From Sinotaia quadrata (lineage: Eukaryota; Mollusca; Gastropoda; Architaenioglossa; Viviparidae), in the NCBI GenBank assembly GCA_028829895.1, contig CM054181.1, forward strand, positions 116,345,860-116,409,859: a DNA stretch of 64,000 bases, read 5' to 3'. Below, piece after piece: positions 12,472 to 24,135 of this stretch; position 1 is the stretch's first letter, and each line of letters starts with the position of its first letter. A program made the translations under genes and the position numbers. The notes under the pieces were generated by a model that saw only the letters and a program-made list of their open reading frames with translations, was not told the origin of the DNA and made no database searches.

Positions 12472-12568
12472 AGTAAATTTACACATCCATATTCCTAAAC
12501 TTAATGATTATATATTTGTTACCAATGTTAACGTGGCCCGACTTTGGGCACTGCTTGTGATGATCGTC
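12472..12568 (+). mobile_element. Dispersed element B, truncated fragment
   Basis: Begins GGTGGAGTAAATTTAC and stops abruptly after GGGCACTGCTTGTGATGAT. The same start is followed by a longer element at 31815-32720 and 55545-56600, so this copy is cut at the edge of the duplicated block. Confidence 0.75.
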
Positions 12569-12932
12569 AAACTCTTCTGGCTATTTAATTTTTTTTTAAA
12601 ATTCTCACTCTAACGATAAATTATATTTCATTATTTTTTTAATTTCAAGCTTATATTTGAAGCTTGAAACTCGAATGTTTGAAATAATTGTTATCAAGTC
12701 ACACTCTTTATTAAAATTTTAGTTTCATGCTTTCTTAATTCGCTATTATTTCTTTGACTTCCTTTTCTGAAGATTACAGCTATCACTTGTTTTTTTAAGT
12801 TTAGAAATGAATTTTTAGTCTTTCTTTGAGTGAAATTATTTCGCGAACTATTTACGTACCACGGTCCATTCAATAAACATCTAATGAAATCCCCCATCAC
12901 ATATTCAGGCCGAAATGTCTTGAGAGGCTTAC

Positions 12933-13000
12933 CTTTCTTTGACTTTACTGTTTCGTCAAAAGTTGCGCTGCGTTCACCAGGCTCCTGCTTCTGCAGTTGT
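12933..13000 (-). other. Putative noncoding first exon of C1q gene 1
   Basis: A strong donor (AAAG|GTAAGC at 12932-12927) ends a roughly 68-nt segment lying about 25-30 nt downstream of a TATA box on the minus strand. It has no ATG, so translation would start in the next exon, consistent with the good Kozak context there. An alternative is an internal coding exon: an ATTTAG acceptor precedes it and one frame is open for 22 residues (QLQKQEPGERS...), joining in frame to a second AG 13 nt inside exon 2. I favour the 5' UTR reading. Membership in this gene rests on strand and position only. Confidence 0.45.
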
Positions 13001-13021
13001 CTAAATAATTTCTTTCTCTAC

Positions 13022-13078
13022 TGCTTTATATATATACATGCATGCATAATACATACGTCATGCAGTAAAGGCGGAGCT
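13022..13078 (-). promoter_or_regulatory. Putative core promoter of C1q gene 1 (TATA, CRE-like, GC box)
   Basis: On the minus strand, in order: CTCCGCC (GC-box-like), TGACGTATG (CRE-like half-match) and TATATATAAAGC at 13034-13023. A transcription start about 30 nt further would fall near 13000, at the beginning of the putative exon 1. Confidence 0.45.
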
Positions 13079-13169
13079 TCAATTAATAGAACCTATTTAC
13101 AGGTGACGAAAACACACGCCCAACATTTGACACAGTTTAGAATTTTGTTCAGAATGTTACAGTGAAATA

Positions 13170-14110
13170 AAAAATGAAGATAGTATTCAGTCTTCCAATT
13201 ATTAATATTGGACCCATTCACCCTCCCATCATCCACCCTATCTTTCACTCACATTTTTAAATGTTTTAATTTGTTTATTTGTATTACAGTTTGTATATTA
13301 TTTGCAGGAACTTATTACAAATGTATCTTTTAGAAGTATTACATAACTAAATTATTTATCCCGGTATATTTTGCCAGTAATCTAATTTCTATGACAAGGT
13401 TTGTAGGCATCTTCAGATAAATAGGTAGACAGACAGATAGATAGATAGATATAGATAGATAGTGACAGCATATACTATTTTTTTGACAATGTGAACGTGA
13501 TATTCATTCATGCGTAACTGTCGTTTACTGTAAGTACATAACGTACACTTACGTGACATCATTACTGCCAGGTGAAAACGAGCGTTTTTAATCAAGCGTG
13601 AAAACAGAAAAATAAAATGTCCATATATGTAAGTAGTTAGGCAAACATATTATTATTGAAGCCAAAGAAGTAATTTTATCTTTAGTATGCGTTACGTACA
13701 CAGAAGCAAGCACGCGGAAAAAAAGGTATGTTCTATTAACGCTATCGTATTGCTTAGAAAATAATTCATATCTCCTCATCAGTACAACCCGTCCTAAGAA
13801 AGAATTTAATTCGAATTAAGGTTTGACCAATAGAATCGCTGAGTGGGCGTGGTTTAAATATTTGCTTTTCTCTGACTTAAAGCTGCTAGTTCGGCCCCTT
13901 TTCGTGTTATTTTTAGTAACTGTTCAGATGCCTTTCTCGCTTAGATTCTGAGAAATGAATTCGACTTCAGCGAACTTGATGTCTGACACAACAGAGAAAT
14001 ATAGAACCGGGTTAGTCAGGTCAACAATGCTCTCCCTTTCAAAGGAAGTACTGTGCGCTTAGAACGTTAACTAGAAATATACTTGGAGGTCCAGAACACA
14101 GAAACGTGAA
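13170..14110. other. Intergenic region with a CCAAT/GC-box/TATA-like cluster on the plus strand
   Basis: Mostly AT-rich. At about 13826-13864 a GACCAATAG is followed by GGGCGTGG and TTTAAATATTTG, a promoter-like order on the plus strand. A related GACCAATCGCTGAG stretch occurs near 30604. No convincing exon follows; short open frames near 13955-14060 are not recognisable. A short TAGA microsatellite lies at 13428-13462. Confidence 0.3.
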
Positions 14111-14126
14111 ATTCAGCCTACATAGT

Positions 14127-15025
14127 TTGCTTAGTGGAGTGTGCCATTTTGCTAAATATAAACTTTATCTTGTCGGCGTTGCTTGTGGAGTGTGCCATTT
14201 TGCTAAATAATAAACTTTATCTTGTCGGCGTTGCTTGTGGAGTGTGCCATTTTGCTAAATAATAAACTTTATCTTGTCGGCGTTGCTTGTGGAGTGTGCC
14301 ATTTTGCTAAATATAAACTTTATCTTGTCGGCGTTGCTTGTGGAGCGTGCCATTTTGCTAAATATAAACTTTATCTTGTCGGCGTTGCTTGTGGAGTGTG
14401 CCATTTTGCTAAATAATAAACTTTATCTTGTCGGCGTTGCTTGTGGAGTGTGCCATTTTGCTAAATAATAAACTTTATCTTGTCGGCGTTGCTTGTGGAG
14501 TGTGCCGTTTTGCTAAATATAAACTTTATCTTGTCGGCATTGCTTGTGGAGTGTGCCATTTTGCTAAATATAAACTTTATCTTGTCGGCGTTGCTTGTGG
14601 AGTGTGCCATTTTGCTAAATAATAAACTTTATCTTGTCGGCGTTGCTTGTGGAGTGTGCCATTTTGCTAAATAATAAACTTTATCTTGTCGGCGTTGCTT
14701 GTGGAGTGTGCCGTTTTGCTAAATATAAACTTTATCTTGTCGGCATTGCTTGTGGAGTGTGCCATTTTGCTAAATATAAACTTTATCTTGTCGGCGTTGC
14801 TTGTGGAGCGTGCCATTTTGCTAAATATAAACTTTATCTTGTCGGCGTTGCTTTGGAGCGTGCCATTTTGCTAAATATAAACTTTATCTTGTCGGCGTTG
14901 CTTGTGGAGTGTGCCATTTTGCTAAATATAAACTTTATCTTGTCGGCGTTGCTTGTGGAGTGTGCCATTTTGCTAAATATAAACTTTATCTTATTGGGCG
15001 TTGCATGTGGAGTGTGCCATTTTGC

Positions 15026-15026
<1 letters not shown>
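14127..15026. repeat. 52-bp minisatellite, about 17 units
   Basis: Units of 51-54 bp containing TTATCTTGTCGGCGTTGCTT and GTGTGCCATTTTGCTAAATA. Variation is mainly AAATATAAA against AAATAATAAA plus a few point changes, and it recurs in blocks, which suggests higher-order duplication. Several overlapping open frames are repeat artefacts. Confidence 0.95.
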
Positions 15027-15095
<69 letters not shown>

Positions 15096-15150
15096 GCACG
15101 CACTACAGAAATACACACACAAACGAGCGCGCGCACAAAACAGAAATACA
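15027..15150. repeat. (CA)n microsatellite continuing from the 52-bp array
   Basis: About 33 CA units followed by GCACGCACG-type decay. Confidence 0.96.
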
Positions 15151-15254
15151 CACACATTTGTTTTTTTAGATACATATAACAGGGATATCTCGAAGGATTT
15201 CTACATTTCATTAATTAATGCCTTTCTGAAATTTATCATTATGAATTTAGTATA

Positions 15255-15470
15255 ATACAGTACAAGGCCTAAAGAGGTGACTACAAAAGTGACTATACAA
15301 GGCCCAAACTGTTGACTGTAGAAGTGACTACACAAGTCATAAACTGGTGATTGTAGAAGTGACTGCACAAGGCCTAAAGACCTGACTGCAGGTCTACACG
15401 AGGCCTAAAGTAGTGACTACAGAAATGACTGCACAAACCTAAAGTAGTGACTACAGAATTGACTGTCTTT
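15255..15470. repeat. Degenerate tandem repeat, about 30-40 bp unit
   Basis: Five or six diverged units containing GTGACTACA, AAGTGACTACACAAG and GCCTAAAG. Confidence 0.75.
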
Positions 15471-15859
15471 GCCTGTTACTGGTTGAGCAAAACCTACCCT
15501 TCTTTCTTTGACTGTCGCTTTTTGAGCACTGCCTACCCCTTTTGGTTGGAAGTTTCTGACGGGTTCCTAGTATAACACATACCCGGACGGACAAGATCCT
15601 AGCATAACAAATGCCCGGATCCTGTCGGGAATTACTAATACAAGAAGTGTCAGGTGTTGAATGAACATTTAGTACTCATTTTTCTGCAATTACACTGTAT
15701 ATCAATAATACGACGGAACTCAACAGGCTCACTCTGCATGAAAACAAGAATTACACGGAACTTAAACTCGTGAGAACGAAAGACGAGAAGGGCTTTGCAT
15801 TTGATGTGTTTCACATTGGTTTTCTTAAGGTGTCAAATATGTTCATGTTAAAGGTGTCA

Positions 15860-16165
15860 AACGTGGCGTTTTAACTTTTCCGGTTTGACATGCGAAAGTT
15901 ATCTACTTTGACATGCTAAATGCATCTAACTTGACATGCTAAAGTTATAGAACATGACATGTTTAAGTTATTTAACTTGACATATTAAAGGTATCTAATT
16001 TGATATGTTAAAGTAATCTAATTTGACAAGTGTAAAAGATCTAACTTGACATGCTTAAGTTGTCTAAAAGTAATGTTAAAAGTACGGAGCTTGTATGTTC
16101 GAGTAATCCAACTTGAAATGTTAAAGGTATCTAACGTGTCATGTTAAAGGCATCTAACTTTATAA
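15860..16165. repeat. Degenerate 22-bp minisatellite
   Basis: About 12 copies of a TCTAACTTGACATGTTAAAG-type unit with many substitutions. Confidence 0.8.
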
Positions 16166-16890
16166 ATCTGTAGGGTCACTTCTGAACACAATAACAATTA
16201 TTAAAGATTTCATGATGAAACATTCGCGCAATCAGTGGAGTTACATCAAGTACAATAACCAATTAATTGTATAAAAAGATTTCATTGTGAAAGCGTTTAT
16301 GCAGCTATGGAGTTGGTAGATATTTGCCGAGTATGCAGAGATATGTATCTTGAAAGATTAAAGCATTGTTGTATTCGTTGATGTATATCTGTGGTATTCG
16401 TGGATGTATATCTATGGTATTCGTGGATGTTATCTGATGAAAACATCGTCCATTAATCGTTAAACATACTCTGAATGTAGAAGTGCTATCATTACAGACT
16501 TCGTTATACAAGCGTGTGCATATTGTGCAGTTACTCTTGAGTAAAGTAATATGTATCATTACAGACTTCGCTATGAAGGAGTCCTGTGAGTTAACCTGAA
16601 GGAATACAACAAATTGCTCATTTAAAAATTCCTTTGCAAGCGTTTGGTGGAGTTAAATATGAATATATTTAAATCAGTTATTCACTGTAGCTTCAGGATC
16701 AGAATATAATATAAATATATATAAATAGAATTTGGTAATGGGTGTCTCAAAAACTTTATAAGACAAAACTGCCTCATAGGATACTTCATTACTTCCTCTG
16801 TTAGTTCCGAAGCATCAAATAAATTTAAAAAGTGAAAAGGGAGAAAAAATTAAGTGGAAAATGTATTCTTAAAAATGTCCTTGTTCTTTA

Positions 16891-17640
16891 CTAGATTCCA
16901 AACAATTGCGGTAGAGTGACGTATCTTTTAACCATGAATGACGTCTCCTTGACGATGCTTGCCCCCAAATGTGTCACTATATCTAGAGAGGTTTCCACAG
17001 TTACGCGCCTTTGCTCTTCATTCCCAAGGCTTGGGTTCACTTCCACCACATCTGGGACAGACAAACAAATCCATAAAAGTAGACAACATTTAAAATTAAA
17101 ATCTTAATAAGTTCAATAATCCCAAGCTCATACTGTTAGTCGCCGAGGTGAAGACATTTATATAGAAAGTAATTTGATTGACTGATTTATTGATTTACTG
17201 ATTGATTGATTGAGTGAGTGATGCATGAGTGATTTTTGATTGCTTGATGACTGACTGATTCATTCAATGGGTTTTAACCCACAGTCTGTTTCTTTCAATG
17301 ATTTATTGACTGCTTCTTGCTTGGTGATCGATTGAGTGTTTGATTGACTAATTGGCTGATAAGAATGATAGAGTTTGACTGACAGTGTGCTTGCATGATT
17401 GTAATGGTTGATTGTTGAACTCTTGATTGCTTCTTGGTGACATTCACTGATTTATTATTAATAATTATATAATAATAAATTAGTAACACAACTGATAAGA
17501 ATATCTAAACGCGCTTTAATATTGTAATTGAATAACTCAACAAAATACTCAAAATCTGGCTCTTCAATCTATTTACATACCTGTGTTAGCGACTTCTTCA
17601 GCAAAGCATAGAACTTCGTGCAGGGTTAATCCACCCGGAA
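16891..17640 (-). CDS. Arginase-family (ureohydrolase) C-terminal exons, gene partial or decayed
   Basis: Two minus-strand exons. Exon 17640-17581 (60 nt) lies between acceptor TTGTTAG and donor ACAG|GTATGT and encodes PGGLTLHEVL...FAEEVANT, matching the arginase segment that follows the second metal-binding motif. Exon 17051-16891 lies after acceptor CTGTCCCAG and encodes VVEVNPSLGNEE, then about 40 residues to a TAG; VEVNP is the family's signature before the C-terminal helix. The phases fit (G|AT gives Asp). However, the roughly six residues usually found between the TG and LDxVEVNP segments (GLLSxL type) are absent, and I saw no 18-nt micro-exon in the 529-nt intron. Arginase hydrolyses arginine to ornithine and urea using a dimanganese centre. 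No exons with the metal-binding HIDAHAD or GGDHS motifs were found upstream, so the gene is far-flung or a remnant. Confidence 0.68.
17150..17450. repeat. Degenerate ATTGATTGA-type simple repeat in the arginase intron
   Basis: Scattered GATTGATTGA and TGACTGACTGA runs fill the intron between the two arginase-like exons. Confidence 0.6.
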
Positions 17641-17659
17641 CTAACAACACAAAGCAAAC

Positions 17660-18200
17660 AGACAGACACGTTAGCATAAAATGACGACAGCTTACTCTGA
17701 GTGTGTACACCTGGCATAAATGTTGTTATTAATTTTGTGGTTTATTGTTTACTTATTTTCAGCACGCTTTAATTGACATTTTATATTCTGTCTAAAAACG
17801 AATTATTTAGATTTTCCAAGATTTCTAATGTATTATAGTTTGGGTTTTTTAAGCTGTATTATTTTTAGTTTGTTGTGCTTGCTTTATTAAAACCATGCTA
17901 CTAAGTTGTTTTAAACGACTTTAATAGTGTTCAAGGTGACAAATTATATATCGCAAATGGATTTCAGATTTCAAAAGGCATTATGACAATTGATTCAAAA
18001 CTTACAACCAGCTAAAAGATACTGTTTCAAGAATATATTTTTAAAATGCAGTTGTTTTGTTTTTAAAGAAAGGGCATTTTACAAGAAAATGTGCTCTTTA
18101 TTGGCCCGTTGATTTAGTGGATTTATGCATTCACATTTCAGAAATGGGGAGTGGGGGCATGTACCAAACTTTGTAAGTGTTCATTGAAAGTGAAACATCG
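17660..18200. other. AT-rich sequence upstream of the arginase-like exon, nothing recognised
   Basis: Searched for further arginase exons on the minus strand, using metal-binding motif patterns. None seen. Confidence 0.5.
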
Positions 18201-18204
18201 ATAT

Positions 18205-18885
18205 TCTTACGTTCTGTACTGGACCTAAAGGACGACTACTCTTACGTTCTGTACTGGAACTAAAAAATGACTACTCTCACATTCTGTACTGGAACTAAAA
18301 AATGACTACTCTCACGTTCTGTACTGGAACTAAAAAATGACTACTCTCACGTTCTTTACTGGAACTAAAAAATGACTACTCTCACGTTCTTTACTGGAAC
18401 TAAAAAATGACTACTCTCACGTTCTTTAATGGAACTAAAAAATGACTACTCTCACGTTCTTTACTGGAACTAAAAAATGACTACTCTCACGTTCTTTACT
18501 GGAACTAAAAAATGACTACTCTCACGTTCTTTACTATAATTAAAGGACGATTATTCTTTCGTTCTGTTCTGTAAGTGAAAGACGACTGCTCTTTCGTTCT
18601 GTACTGAAACTAAAGGATGACTACTCTTTATGCTCTCTATTGAAAGTAAAGGGCGATTATTTTCATTTTGTTCTTCACTGAAATTAAAGGGCGACTACTC
18701 TTTGTGCTCTCTACTGAAAGTAAAGGGCGATTATTCTTTAAGCCAACAAAATGAACGATCGCTATTTTTCATGCACTCTATTGATTTTAAAAAATCTATT
18801 ATCTTGTTCTGTACTGAAATTAACGGATTTTAACTTTTATGCTCTCTACTGAAATTAAAGGACTGCTACTTTTTATGCCCTTGGA
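18205..18885. repeat. 35-bp minisatellite, clean core and degenerate flank
   Basis: About 10 near-identical units with ACTACTCTCACGTTCT and CTGGAACTAAAAAATG, followed to about 18885 by eight diverged units with GAAATTAAAGG and CTACTCTTT. Confidence 0.92.
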
Positions 18886-18899
18886 AATAGAATTTCAAC

Positions 18900-20040
18900 T
18901 AAGAGAGTATTTCTCATTAAGAGTCTTGAACGAGTTATACTGGTTTAGTTGCGGCGAGTCATGTATTGAACTACACCGTGTTGCATCCTCTTCAGAGCGT
19001 GGGTGGGGCCTTTCATCTTACGACGTTCTGGGCCAATGTTAGCTCTGAAATGACGGTTCCCCTTACTATATTTTGGGGTCAAGGCCACCATATAGACCGC
19101 TTGAACTACCCACCCACCGAAAAAAAAATGAATAGGAGGGTTGACTGTTCGATAGAAGATTATAGTTTAGTGGTTTCATATCTAATCACTCGTGCTACAG
19201 TTTAGTGGTGTTGAGAACGTCTTTATGAATTCTCTAAAGTGATCTGTAAATATATGCTTGCACATAATGTTCTCTCAGCATAAAACACCATTGGTGTGTA
19301 CTGCAAAACTATGCATAGGTCTGATTATAAAATGGTAATTAATGGACTGTTGTTTGAAAATAATGAGAATACAAAACAGGCGTTGTTCATTTACAAAGAC
19401 ATGTTATGTTTGAAATTTCTAGCCTGTAATAATTTAAATGTACTTTACATCGAATATGTTTGGAAATTCTTCCCTGTAATAATTTAAACGTACAGAATAT
19501 CACTTTCAAATTTTATGTTGAGAATTTGTCGCATTGTTTTGATTTGTTATTCTTGTAATTTGTTAACACGTTATAATTTAATTTTAAAATGTTATTATTG
19601 TAATTCGTTCACTCATTTATAATTTTGTTTTGAAATGGCTATTAATATATCTTTTCTTTCTTTGTCCTAATTGTGTTCATAAAGAGGAAAGGCCCCTATC
19701 ATAATAACGTTTGCAACAATCTCAGCTGAGATATTTTGAATTTGAAACAAGCCCTTTTCCAAGACGGTATGAATTAATTATTTGTCAAGTCTTTCGAAAA
19801 ATAAGAATAATAAATACCTCTCAAATTCTAGTCGTAACTTACACCTTTTATAAGGTCGCAGAAACAAGATATATCTGGCCTAAAAACTGGCTTTTGGATA
19901 GCACAAGGTGAATACAAAGCTTGTTGTTCCTTGAAAACATTTGAAGCGTAGCATTGCTTATGAAAGATTAGTAGAACCAAATGCTTAAAATTCCATTCAT
20001 ATCAACTAGCACACACATATATATATATATATATAAAATC
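18900..20040. other. Intergenic; short GC-richer stretch at 18940-19130, otherwise AT-rich
   Basis: The 18940-19130 stretch has two overlapping open frames but no splice context and no protein pattern I recognise. The rest shows nothing. Confidence 0.4.
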
Positions 20041-20380
20041 AAGTTCATAGATATGGTTTCATCATAGAAATGAGAGAGGAGTTTTTGTGAGAAAATGATA
20101 GTCAATCTAAATAACCTTTTAAATGATGGAAGCTGTCGCTGGCACATATTCACAATCCATCATAAGGTGTGATCAAGGTCGGGTTACTCTGACAATTTAA
20201 CACGTTTTATAAAAATTAAATTTAAAAATAGAGAGAAGCAAATTTAATCCATCACATCCACCCTCTCCTTTTGAGATGTCAACCATCCTGTTAACATCTA
20301 GTCTGTTAGGAGTAAATTTCAAACATTACCGGTGAACATATCATCATGATACGAAACGAATAACTATTCACAAGACCAAG
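20040..20380. mobile_element. Dispersed repeat fragments (relatives at 38160-38280 and 47160-47400)
   Basis: 20040-20160 is an inverted match to 38160-38280 (shared CATAGATATGGTTTCATCAT and GCTGTCGCTGGCAC). 20165-20380 matches 47160-47380 (shared GGGTTACTCTGACAA, TTAACATCTA, AGGTGTAAATTTCAAA-like). No coding capacity. Confidence 0.7.
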
Positions 20381-20384
20381 ATCC

Positions 20385-20650
20385 TATGTCGGTTTAAAGA
20401 CAAACGCAGAAATTATTCATAAAGCCAACAAAATCTATGTCGGTTTAAAGACAAACGCAGAAATTATTCATAAAGCCAACAAAATTATGTCGGTTTAAAG
20501 ACAAACGCAGAAATTATTCATAAGGCCAACAAAATCTATGTCGGTTTAAAGACAAACGCAGAAATTATTCATAAGGCCAACAAAATCTATGTCGGTTTAA
20601 AGACAAACGCAGAAATTATTCATAAAGCCAACAAAATCTATGTCGGTTTT
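20385..20650. repeat. 51-bp tandem repeat, about five units
   Basis: Near-identical units with TATGTCGGTTTAAAGACAAA and CAGAAATTATTCATAA. They lie within a dispersed repeat whose other copy (about 47360) has one unit. Confidence 0.93.
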
Positions 20651-21120
20651 CAAAAATACACATAGTTAATTCAACATGTTTAGAAACAAAGATAATATAA
20701 TTGTACATGTCTCAAACATCACTGAGCATTAAAATATCAAACATCATATTATTTTCTCTCATAATTTGGAACATGACCCTTTATGCTCCACACTTAAAGA
20801 GACATAAGCATACATTAACATGAAAATCACCATGAAATCAAACTTGTTATAAGACCCGTTATGTCTCTACACGAAAGGAAATACAAAGACAAATCATTAT
20901 CATTATTCTTTTTCTCTCTGTGAGAGAAATACATCATACACAATCGTGTTAGCATCATGTAAATGAACTCTGTGTAAGGTTATTCCTTCCCCTCTACTCT
21001 AGAGAAGATACAAAATATTTATATAAACATGTAGCAGCATTTACAGAAATTTATGTACTAGATTCTTACACTTCCATTTCTACTGCTCTGGACAAATAGT
21101 CGGCCCCTACATTGTTCGTG
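20650..21120. mobile_element. Continuation of the dispersed repeat (relative at 49225-49730)
   Basis: Shares ACACATAGTTAATTCA, GATAATATAATT, ATTAAAATATCAAA and TCCACACTTAAAGAGA-like blocks in the same order with 49225-49730. Confidence 0.7.
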
Positions 21121-21244
21121 CCGTTTGTAAATTCCACAGTATATCTATACTGTTGTAGAAGTAATTACCAACCAAACATGATGACAGAATGATACAACAT
21201 GGAACTGTTCAGTGTGTCTGATTATAAAAAGGTTTGTGAACAAC

Positions 21245-21570
21245 GAATAAGGTATAGCGCTATAAGAAGGGTCCTTCTGTATCAATGCAGCAAATATAGT
21301 ACAGCGGTGTAGAAGGGTTCTTCTGTATCAATGCAGCAAATATAGTACAGCGGTGTAAAAAGGGTTCTTTTGCTAGTAATACTGCGAATATACAGTATAG
21401 TAATATAATGTTGTTCTGCATTATAAGAAGGGTTCTTCTGTAATAATGCAACGAATATAGCACAGTGATATTGGAAGGATTCGTCTGTAAGTACTATTGC
21501 GAATATAATGTGTAGTGACATAATTTTGTGCAGTCCTGGAATAAGGATTCTTCTCTTAATAATTCTGCAA
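21245..21570. repeat. Degenerate 45-60 bp tandem repeat
   Basis: About six units containing GAAGGGTTCTTCTGTA and GCAAATATAGTACAG; the first two are nearly identical. Confidence 0.8.
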
Positions 21571-21954
21571 ATATTCTTTGTAGTACTGACAAAGGTTATA
21601 GAAGTCTCACGCTGTTGACGGTAAAGACATTTTATGCACTGGAGGAAATCATTGTAAACACTCGATTATAAATGCAAAGTGTATATGTCGATGTGATTAA
21701 TTCAGTAGAGTGGTAAGGTGCAGATCGCATCGCACCCTAACTGAAATTTGAAACTTTAAATGCTTCACGAAACCGATCCTTTCTGACCTGAATCAATTCT
21801 GAAACTCTTGAGAAAGTACATTGCAAGGACTGTAATTGTTACAATGCTTTTGTTATCAAGTGTGCCTCCATTAATTATTTTAGATCTAGTTTTAGGTTTC
21901 TTTCTACTCACAGGTATTTTCCCTGCTGTGTGCATTATCTCCCTTGTGGACAAT

Positions 21955-22450
21955 TGTAGTGTAGCAGTGTAGTTTGTCTTTAATGTTGTGGAAGAAAGAA
22001 AACGTTTACAGCACCTGCATATCCCAATTATGAGAGAGACGAGTTGTGTTTTCTGGAGAATTGTTAATGACAGAAATTAAGATAATCATCACTGGTAATT
22101 AGTTATGGTTGATTAAATAATAATAATCATCATAACCAATAACTAGTGTGAAATAGGCATCACAACTGCATAATATTTGCACAAAGATTGCAAATCACGT
22201 CAAACAAAATAAGTATAATTAAACAAAGGTAGCATTGTAGTAAGAATTTTCCATCTGCAGAAACATTATGCGACACTAAAACGTTTATCTTATTATTGTA
22301 TAAGAGCAGAGTTTTACAACACCCTTATAATCCACCAATTGAGAGACATGTTGGTCTTGTTGGAGAATTATTAGTAACTATAAATTAAGATTATCAATCA
22401 TTTGCAATTAGTTATGTATTATTAATAAATAAATAATAATTATAACAGGT
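21955..22450 (+). mobile_element. Dispersed repeat family A, two partial copies in tandem
   Basis: Two diverged partial copies, at about 21955-22135 and 22245-22450, of the element seen at 4520-4865, both ending in AT-rich ATTAATAAATAA-type sequence. Confidence 0.6.
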
Positions 22451-22670
22451 GAAGGGTGCCCAGAGGTGTCACACTGTTATAAATTATTTGTTTACTTAAT
22501 ATTTCATGTCCATAGACTTTGAACGTGTTGTCCTTTATATCCAGAAGAGATGTTTTGTAAATGAGTGATTTCTAATAAAGGTGATGAATGTTTCTTTAAA
22601 AAAATTATGAGAGAGGATCTCTAAAGCAACAAAGATCAATCATAATCTTCTGGAAAAAATGTCTATTGTT
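22425..22670. mobile_element. Dispersed repeat shared with 38285-38545
   Basis: Close match over about 245 bp (GTGAAGGGTGCC, AGAGGTGTCACACTG, GTCCATAGACTTTGAA, TATCCAGAAGAGATGT). It abuts the left edge of duplication copy 2. Confidence 0.85.
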
Positions 22671-24135
22671 AGTTTCCATTATATATTAGTCCTTTGTATT
22701 AATTTAGTTTCAATTAGACATTAATCCTTTGTATTATTTGAGTTTCCATTAAACATTAATCCTTTGTATTATTTGAGTTTCCATTAGATATTAGTCCGTT
22801 GTTATTATTCTAGTTCCCATTATTTTTTCGGGATAACATAGGAACTCAATAGTCCTTTGTATTATTCTTGTACCCTGCTTATTAAGCTTTAACAAGAGCA
22901 CACAAATCCTTTGTATCATTCTTGTATCCTGCATATCAAGTATTAACAAGAACACACATATCTCTTGTATCATTCCAGAACCCAGCAAAAAATAGGTAAT
23001 AAAAGAACGCATTAGTAGTTTGGCAAAATTTATTTCTTCATATTAAATTCTAAATATCGTTGATACAAATTAATCGTTTGCGTGGTATCAAACACTAAAA
23101 TTTAAAAAAACTATCTAAATCTCTTTATGAAGTCAGTTATTAAAGCAATATACTGTCGAAGTCTAAAGTACATTTAGTAAAATTACAATAAAAATGCTGT
23201 TTTAGCAAAGACAGATGATGGAAATAACGTAGAATTAATATGGGAGGAAAAAGGAAATAGCAAAGAGTAGTTTTCAACAGTTTAGACTACTAGTAAAATT
23301 TTATAGTTGATTTTAAATCAATTTTTCTAATTGTAAGGAATCAATACGAATATATTTATACAGAACATCGAGCACAAGCATTGATTGAAGGTCGAGGTCA
23401 CTATTCACGGCCTTCGATTTATTTATAGATATGCTTATTCCGCTTATCGTTCTTGAGTTAATTAGTGAATCTATAGTGTTGAAAGATTTATAATTTTACA
23501 CATGAAAATAACTCTAATCCTAAACCTACATTACTAAAATTGTTATTGTCTACCTTTTGACGTTTTCAACGTTTGCAAAACATCGTAACACGCTTTGTGA
23601 CTCGTTTGTCATGAACTTATGACTTGCAATACAATGAATACATATTCAGGCGACTGTTTGTCTTGACATTTTACAAAATAAAAGAGTGCATTTAAATATA
23701 TGGAAACTGTATAGAAACAGTAAAATGATCGGAACAGTTAAGCAATGGAAAACTGTAAGTGCAATGAAACTTCGAAGTACAAAATAAAAGAAGAGGTTTG
23801 TAAGCAATGCTAGCACATGTCAACAATACTTGAAAACGCATTGACAATAATAAAAGTTACCATCTTAAATACAGAAATCTTTACAGTTACAGCTTGTGTT
23901 TAAAAAAGAATTCTTTAGTATTGAAGTTTTGATTTCGGATATGTATTAACAAAAATGGAAGATTTGTTTACATGTAAGTCTAACTAACAAACACATGAGA
24001 AAAAAGAAGAACCGAATACGCTAAACATAGTCTTTCTTGTTACATGTTTAATCTAGGGCATATCGCACTTGTCAAATAACACGTTATTATCGTGTTTGAT
24101 ATCGGACATTATTATCAGTGTTTGTTATCAACACA

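Larger units (their letters stand above)
6780..12568. repeat. Segmental duplication, copy 1 (carries C1q gene 1)
   Basis: Long collinear similarity to 22660-31925. Shared blocks include 6910-7330 with 22795-23000, 7400-8170 with 23060-23790, 8580-9000 with 23920-24350, 9240-9960 with 27650-28690, 10085-10290 with 28815-29030, 10690-11580 with 29090-29850 and 11630-12568 with 31270-31925. Both copies keep a C1q gene in the same orientation. The right edge falls inside dispersed element B, which points to recombination through that repeat (inference). Confidence 0.85.

Noticed and set aside
14222..15255. Several Cys-containing repeat frames
   Set aside because: Produced by the 52-bp minisatellite and the (CA)n tract.
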